Shown here: positions 7,813-10,761 of the stretch, one piece after another
How positions within the stretch are numbered: position 1 is the stretch's first letter
Layout of the letters: every line of letters begins with the position of its first letter
DNA from: Larix sibirica
Lineage: Eukaryota; Streptophyta; Pinopsida; Pinales; Pinaceae
Assembly (NCBI GenBank): GCA_004151065.3
Contig: NWUY0300044957.1
Location: 6,963-17,723 of the forward strand
DNA: 10,761 nt
Direction of reading: 5' to 3'
Notes under the pieces: generated by a model
Seen by the model: the letters and a program-made list of their open reading frames with translations, nothing else
Told to the model about the DNA's origin: nothing
The model's database searches: none
Program-made: the position numbers and the translations under genes

Positions 7813-8450
7813 TATGTTATACCCGTCATGAAAAAAGATGCAGAAAATACTCTCATAACTCAGACACAATCGTCCTTCCCATCGTTACCCTATAACACAA
7901 ACAACCCTTCATGGCTACACATGCTTACACAATTAGTTTGATTTGGGTCATGGCTTGGCCACACCCCCTTGCCAAGTAAACAACAAATACATAGTCATAA
8001 GAGGAAACAAATTTCATAGATAAAAAATCATATAATGAAAAATAAATACTTGTAACAAGTCTTACCTTATCCCTTTTGGAGATAGATCTAATTAAGGAAA
8101 TCCCCTGTAAACCATTAACATGCGACGAACTATCCCCCATGGCCAATACCAAATGAGATCCAAGTGAGAGGAGAACATACTATTAATGCATATGAAATAA
8201 GGGAACATTGTTTCCTTTGCAGCATGAGCAAGATTTGCAGAGTTCCAGAAAAAGAAAGCTTAAATGTTAGAGGATGCCTTGACATATGCCTGTGATCTTG
8301 CCACTAAAAAGAGTAATTGCCACTCCATCACGCAACAAAACCGTCCTACAATATAGTTGATCCTAGAAGTCATCATTTGAGAAAACATTCGTTGGTATTC
8401 CTCCATGGACACATTGTGGAGAAGGAACCACGATTGGGGGCCAGTCATTA

Positions 8451-8468
8451 ACTAGACCGTGGTCTAGT
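8451..8468. repeat. Palindrome, 8-bp arms, 2-nt loop
   Basis: ACTAGACC, GT, GGTCTAGT. Just downstream a small direct repeat places TGTGGCATGGG twice, at about 8475 and 8500. Confidence 0.7.
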
Positions 8469-8774
8469 GGAGTATGTGGCATGGGAATTTTAGAGAAGTT
8501 TGTGGCATGGGGTGTTTAGGTTAGAAATTAATTAACAAGTAATTATTACATGATGTATAAACTATGTGTTACATAGTGCTAATGGTTTTCCATGATAGCA
8601 TACCAATTGGTGACCATGATAGTGTATCAATGTTGGCCTTAGAAAACGATAATCCGACATGTATGTATGGTTTTCCTAGGGAAAATAATAATCTTATATA
8701 GTGTATGGTTGAACTGTGGATTAATAATAATCCTATATGTCATATAGTAGGCCTAAGTAGCTAAGTGATACAAT

Positions 8775-8794
8775 TATATATATATATATATATA
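8775..8794. repeat. (TA)n microsatellite
   Basis: Ten TA dinucleotides near the inferred left end of the LTR. Confidence 0.9.
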
Positions 8795-9175
8795 ATGACA
8801 TGAAGTATGGACATGCATGGCGATGTATAGATTAATTGGAATAACCCTATGGGTCTAATAGCTAATATATTAATAAATAAGTATAGCTAAGTGTTCCATG
8901 GGAGAGAATAATTATTTTTTTAAGACTATATGTATATAGAAAATTGGAAGCTAACTTGAAGGAACATTGTAGATTATGGTAGGGAAAACTACTTAACGGA
9001 TATAAGACAAGAAGGATATGTCGTACATAATTGATTGTATAGGAAGGAAGATAATTTGTAAGTAATTAATAAGTATGAGGTGAATACCAGATGCATGGAT
9101 TCCATCTCTAAACTAAATAATTAATAGTAATCTAATGGTAGATCTAACCAGTAGACGGATGACCTGAGAATCTTC

Positions 9176-9184
9176 TATATATAG
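9176..9184 (+). promoter_or_regulatory. TATA-like element inside the LTR
   Basis: TATATATAG. If used, the element's RNA would begin near 9205-9215, giving R-U5 of about 240 bases before the PBS. Position only; the surrounding AT richness lowers confidence. Confidence 0.35.
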
Positions 9185-9457
9185 TCGAAGCAGGGTAAGT
9201 AGCCCAGCTTGTGGTCAGAACTGGTATAAGGACCACACATCCAAGAGGGTGTTCTAATGTTTCTAAATGTATAATCCATGTCTAATAATCCTAGTTTTGA
9301 CTAATATAGTGGAAGTTATTTAACTGGTCTCAACTAAGTAAATATAACACTGAGCAAAGGTAAGTGCTCATCCACTTACTTCTCCACCACCTATTTTATG
9401 TTATGGATTAGTGTATTTAAACAAAAAATCATTGAGTATAACATGTACATGACAAAT

Positions 9458-9469
9458 TGGTATCAGAGC
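9458..9469 (+). promoter_or_regulatory. Primer binding site for initiator tRNA-Met
   Basis: TGGTATCAGAGC is exactly complementary to the 3' end of plant initiator tRNA-Met (...GCTCTGATACCA). This 12-base site primes minus-strand DNA synthesis in many plant Ty1-copia and Ty3-gypsy elements. It follows a CA-ending segment after three bases, as expected at the U5/PBS junction, and fixes the element on the + strand. The next bases (ATAGGTT) partly continue the tRNA match. Confidence 0.88.
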
Positions 9470-9610
9470 ATAGGTTACAACATTGGGCGTACATGGGCTA
9501 CATCTAATCACTTGTAAAGGTAAGATCACTTCCTATTAAGCATTGGTCTTCATAGAGGAAAGAAAAAAAAATCAAAATTTTCTAAGTTTTCGAGTTTTTT
9601 GCCTAAGTAT

Positions 9611-10440
9611 GTGTCGGCACAAAACTTAAAGGAGCGTCGAAACTATCGGTGAGAAATCAGAAAAGCCGTCGATACGTTTCGGTGAGAAATCAAAAAGTTG
9701 TCGAAAAGGCATTTCGGCACAAAATGGAAAACTCGCCGAAACAGGTCGGTGGAAAAGGAAAAAGTTCGTCGATCAGCGAGAAAATGGAAATGTCGCTGAA
9801 ATTGGTCGACGTAAAATCGACGATTGAGAAAAAAATGGATCAGTGACAAAGTGAAAAGTGCATAGAAACAGGTCAATGGAAAAGTAAAAATTTCACCGAT
9901 TGACGAGAAAATGGAAGTGCGCTAATCAGAGGGAAAATGGAATGTGCGCGAAAATAGATCGATGGAAAAATGAAAAATTGCATTGATCGGCGAAAAATTG
10001 AAAGGTTCACTGAAATGGTCGGTGCAAAAGTCAAAAGCCCACCGATCGGCAAGAAATTGGAACATCGGCGAAATGGTCGTCGAAAAAACTGAAAAGTTTG
10101 TCGATCGACGACGAAGAGGAAAGTGAGCCAAAGAAATTTGGTGCAAAACTGAACGTGCGCCGATTGGCATAAAATTGAAAGGTGCACCGAAATGGGTCGG
10201 CAAGAAATGGGATTTGCATTGATTGGTGAAAAACTAAAAGTGCACTGATCGGCAACAAAATGAAAATTTTTCCAAAAATGCTTTCGGAGAAATATAGAGA
10301 GTGTGCCAATCGGAAACAAAATGATAATTTTGCCTACATGGGTTAGAGAGGAATTGATAAGTGTACCGATCAGAGACAAAAGGATAATCCCCCTTGACAC
10401 CCATCATCCCCCTGAGATGTCGTTGACGGTGAAAAAATTT
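9611..10440 (+). repeat. Leader array of ~30-bp monomers in two length classes
   Basis: About 26 diverged monomers each carry an anchor TCGG (variants TCAG, TTGG, TCGA, TTGA) followed by a G/A-rich word such as CGAGAAAATGGAAA. Anchors fall at 9614, 9646, 9679, 9714, 9746, 9773, 9806, 9840, 9873, 9900, 9926, 9959, 9987, 10019, 10046, 10077, 10105, 10138, 10164, 10197, 10223, 10249, 10284, 10310, 10343 and 10370. Spacings fall into 26-28 or 31-35 bases and often alternate, forming dimers near 60 bp; the first five monomers are all long. Many junctions contain CCGATCGG-like words. The array begins 140 bases after the PBS, where the untranslated leader before gag is expected. Faint similarity continues to about 10440. 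Overlapping minus-strand frames here come from the repeat. Confidence 0.85.
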
Positions 10441-10761
10441 TATGGCGATGATAGGACTCATGGAAATGGAAATGTTGCCAATTGATATTAATATAGGGAA
10501 TAATTGTGCACACTTATACTTTGAATGAGGTGATTCAAATATTTATGTAACTTGACAGAAATTCTCAATATGGATTGTCTCCATAATGCATAGAATTATT
10601 TGGGTATTTTTAAGAGTGTAATGAGTCTAGAATGTAGAAGAATCAATAGAAGGATTCTTATTTTGAATTGAGTTTCCATTTGTTTCAAATAGCAAGTAGA
10701 TGAAATCCTCTAGGCTTGATTGAGCAAGAAATTCTCATTGTGGGTGACCTCCAAAGCAACC
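10441..10761. other. Unassigned sequence after the array
   Basis: A + frame from 10417 starts MSLTVKKFYGDD and stops at 10485. Its position fits a gag start and the K-F-Y-G-D motif vaguely recalls gypsy gag N-termini, but 22 codons are too few to call. The rest to the window edge is AT-rich with stops in all frames and no recognised domain. Either gag begins further on or the element is broken here. Confidence 0.35.

Larger units (their letters stand above)
7323..8450. other. Unassigned region, no gene recognised
   Basis: Minus-strand frames at 7429-7650, 7925-8152 and 8260-8448 give peptides of 62-75 residues without recognisable domains. The last is followed on the minus strand, after a stop, by about 60 more open codons. 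A donor-like site AAG|GTAAG faces the minus strand at 8065, so an old minus-strand gene fragment is possible but unproven. On the + strand around 7555-7700 a frame with several stops gives a charged, Q/N-rich peptide like a worn coiled coil; I could not identify it. Two short hairpins lie at 7725-7749 and 7783-7812. Confidence 0.45.
8738..9454 (+). mobile_element. Tentative 5' LTR of an LTR retrotransposon
   Basis: The right end is placed by the PBS at 9458: sequence just before it reads ATGACA and ends in CA, with a 3-base spacer AAT. A matching TGTCAT at 8738 would give 6-base terminal inverted repeats and an LTR of about 717 bases. It contains a TATA-like TATATATAG (9176-9184) about 280 bases before the PBS, a place fit for the U3/R border, and a small hairpin TGTGGTC/GACCACA (9210-9237). 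The right end is well supported; the left end is a guess because the partner LTR is not in the window. Copia or gypsy type cannot be told without pol. Confidence 0.5.

Noticed and set aside
9611-10440. CRISPR array (~30-bp repeats)
   Set aside because: There is no alternation of constant repeats and unique spacers; every base belongs to a diverged tandem monomer, and the context is plant retrotransposon DNA.

Overview
The window looks like nuclear, repeat-rich DNA from a seed plant. It is visibly AT-rich, has no bacterial-style gene packing, and carries plant-type transposon signatures: a LINE ORF1 relic with a DUF4283-like domain and CCHC knuckle, a tRNA-type SINE, and an initiator-Met primer binding site (PBS). 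I could not place the species; a large-genome plant such as a gymnosperm is only a guess. No intact protein-coding gene is recognisable, and most short open frames are chance or repeat-derived.

Layout. 1-880: unassigned AT-rich DNA with one short hairpin. 880-1769: degenerate 5' part of a LINE (ORF1 with stops and a frameshift); the reverse-transcriptase part is missing. 1780-2340: hairpin and a diverged ~120-bp duplication. 2340-3760: unassigned, including a purine-rich tract. 3768-4070: five diverged copies of a 56-62-bp minisatellite. 4080-5000: unassigned, with a near-perfect AT palindrome. 5010-5145: SINE with pol III A and B boxes and a 13-bp target-site duplication. 5160-5860: AT-rich DNA with an (AT)n run, a 43-bp tandem repeat and a 12-bp-arm palindrome.

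5990-6443 is the most gene-like part. It has higher GC, a perfect G-box palindrome, a TATA box and a leader with several tiny uORFs, one starting inside a hairpin. A good 5' splice site and a long AT-rich intron-like stretch follow, but no coding exon could be identified. 7217-8450 is unassigned, with short hairpins, a 24-bp palindrome and the only ambiguous base (N at 7322).

8738-10440 is the left end of an LTR retrotransposon on the + strand: a tentative LTR ending in CA at 9454, a PBS for initiator tRNA-Met at 9458, then a leader made of about 26 short monomers (mean ~30 bp) in two length classes that often alternate as ~60-bp dimers. Any gag/pol lies beyond the right edge or is lost. The array and the promoter/uORF segment are the two items most worth a second look.
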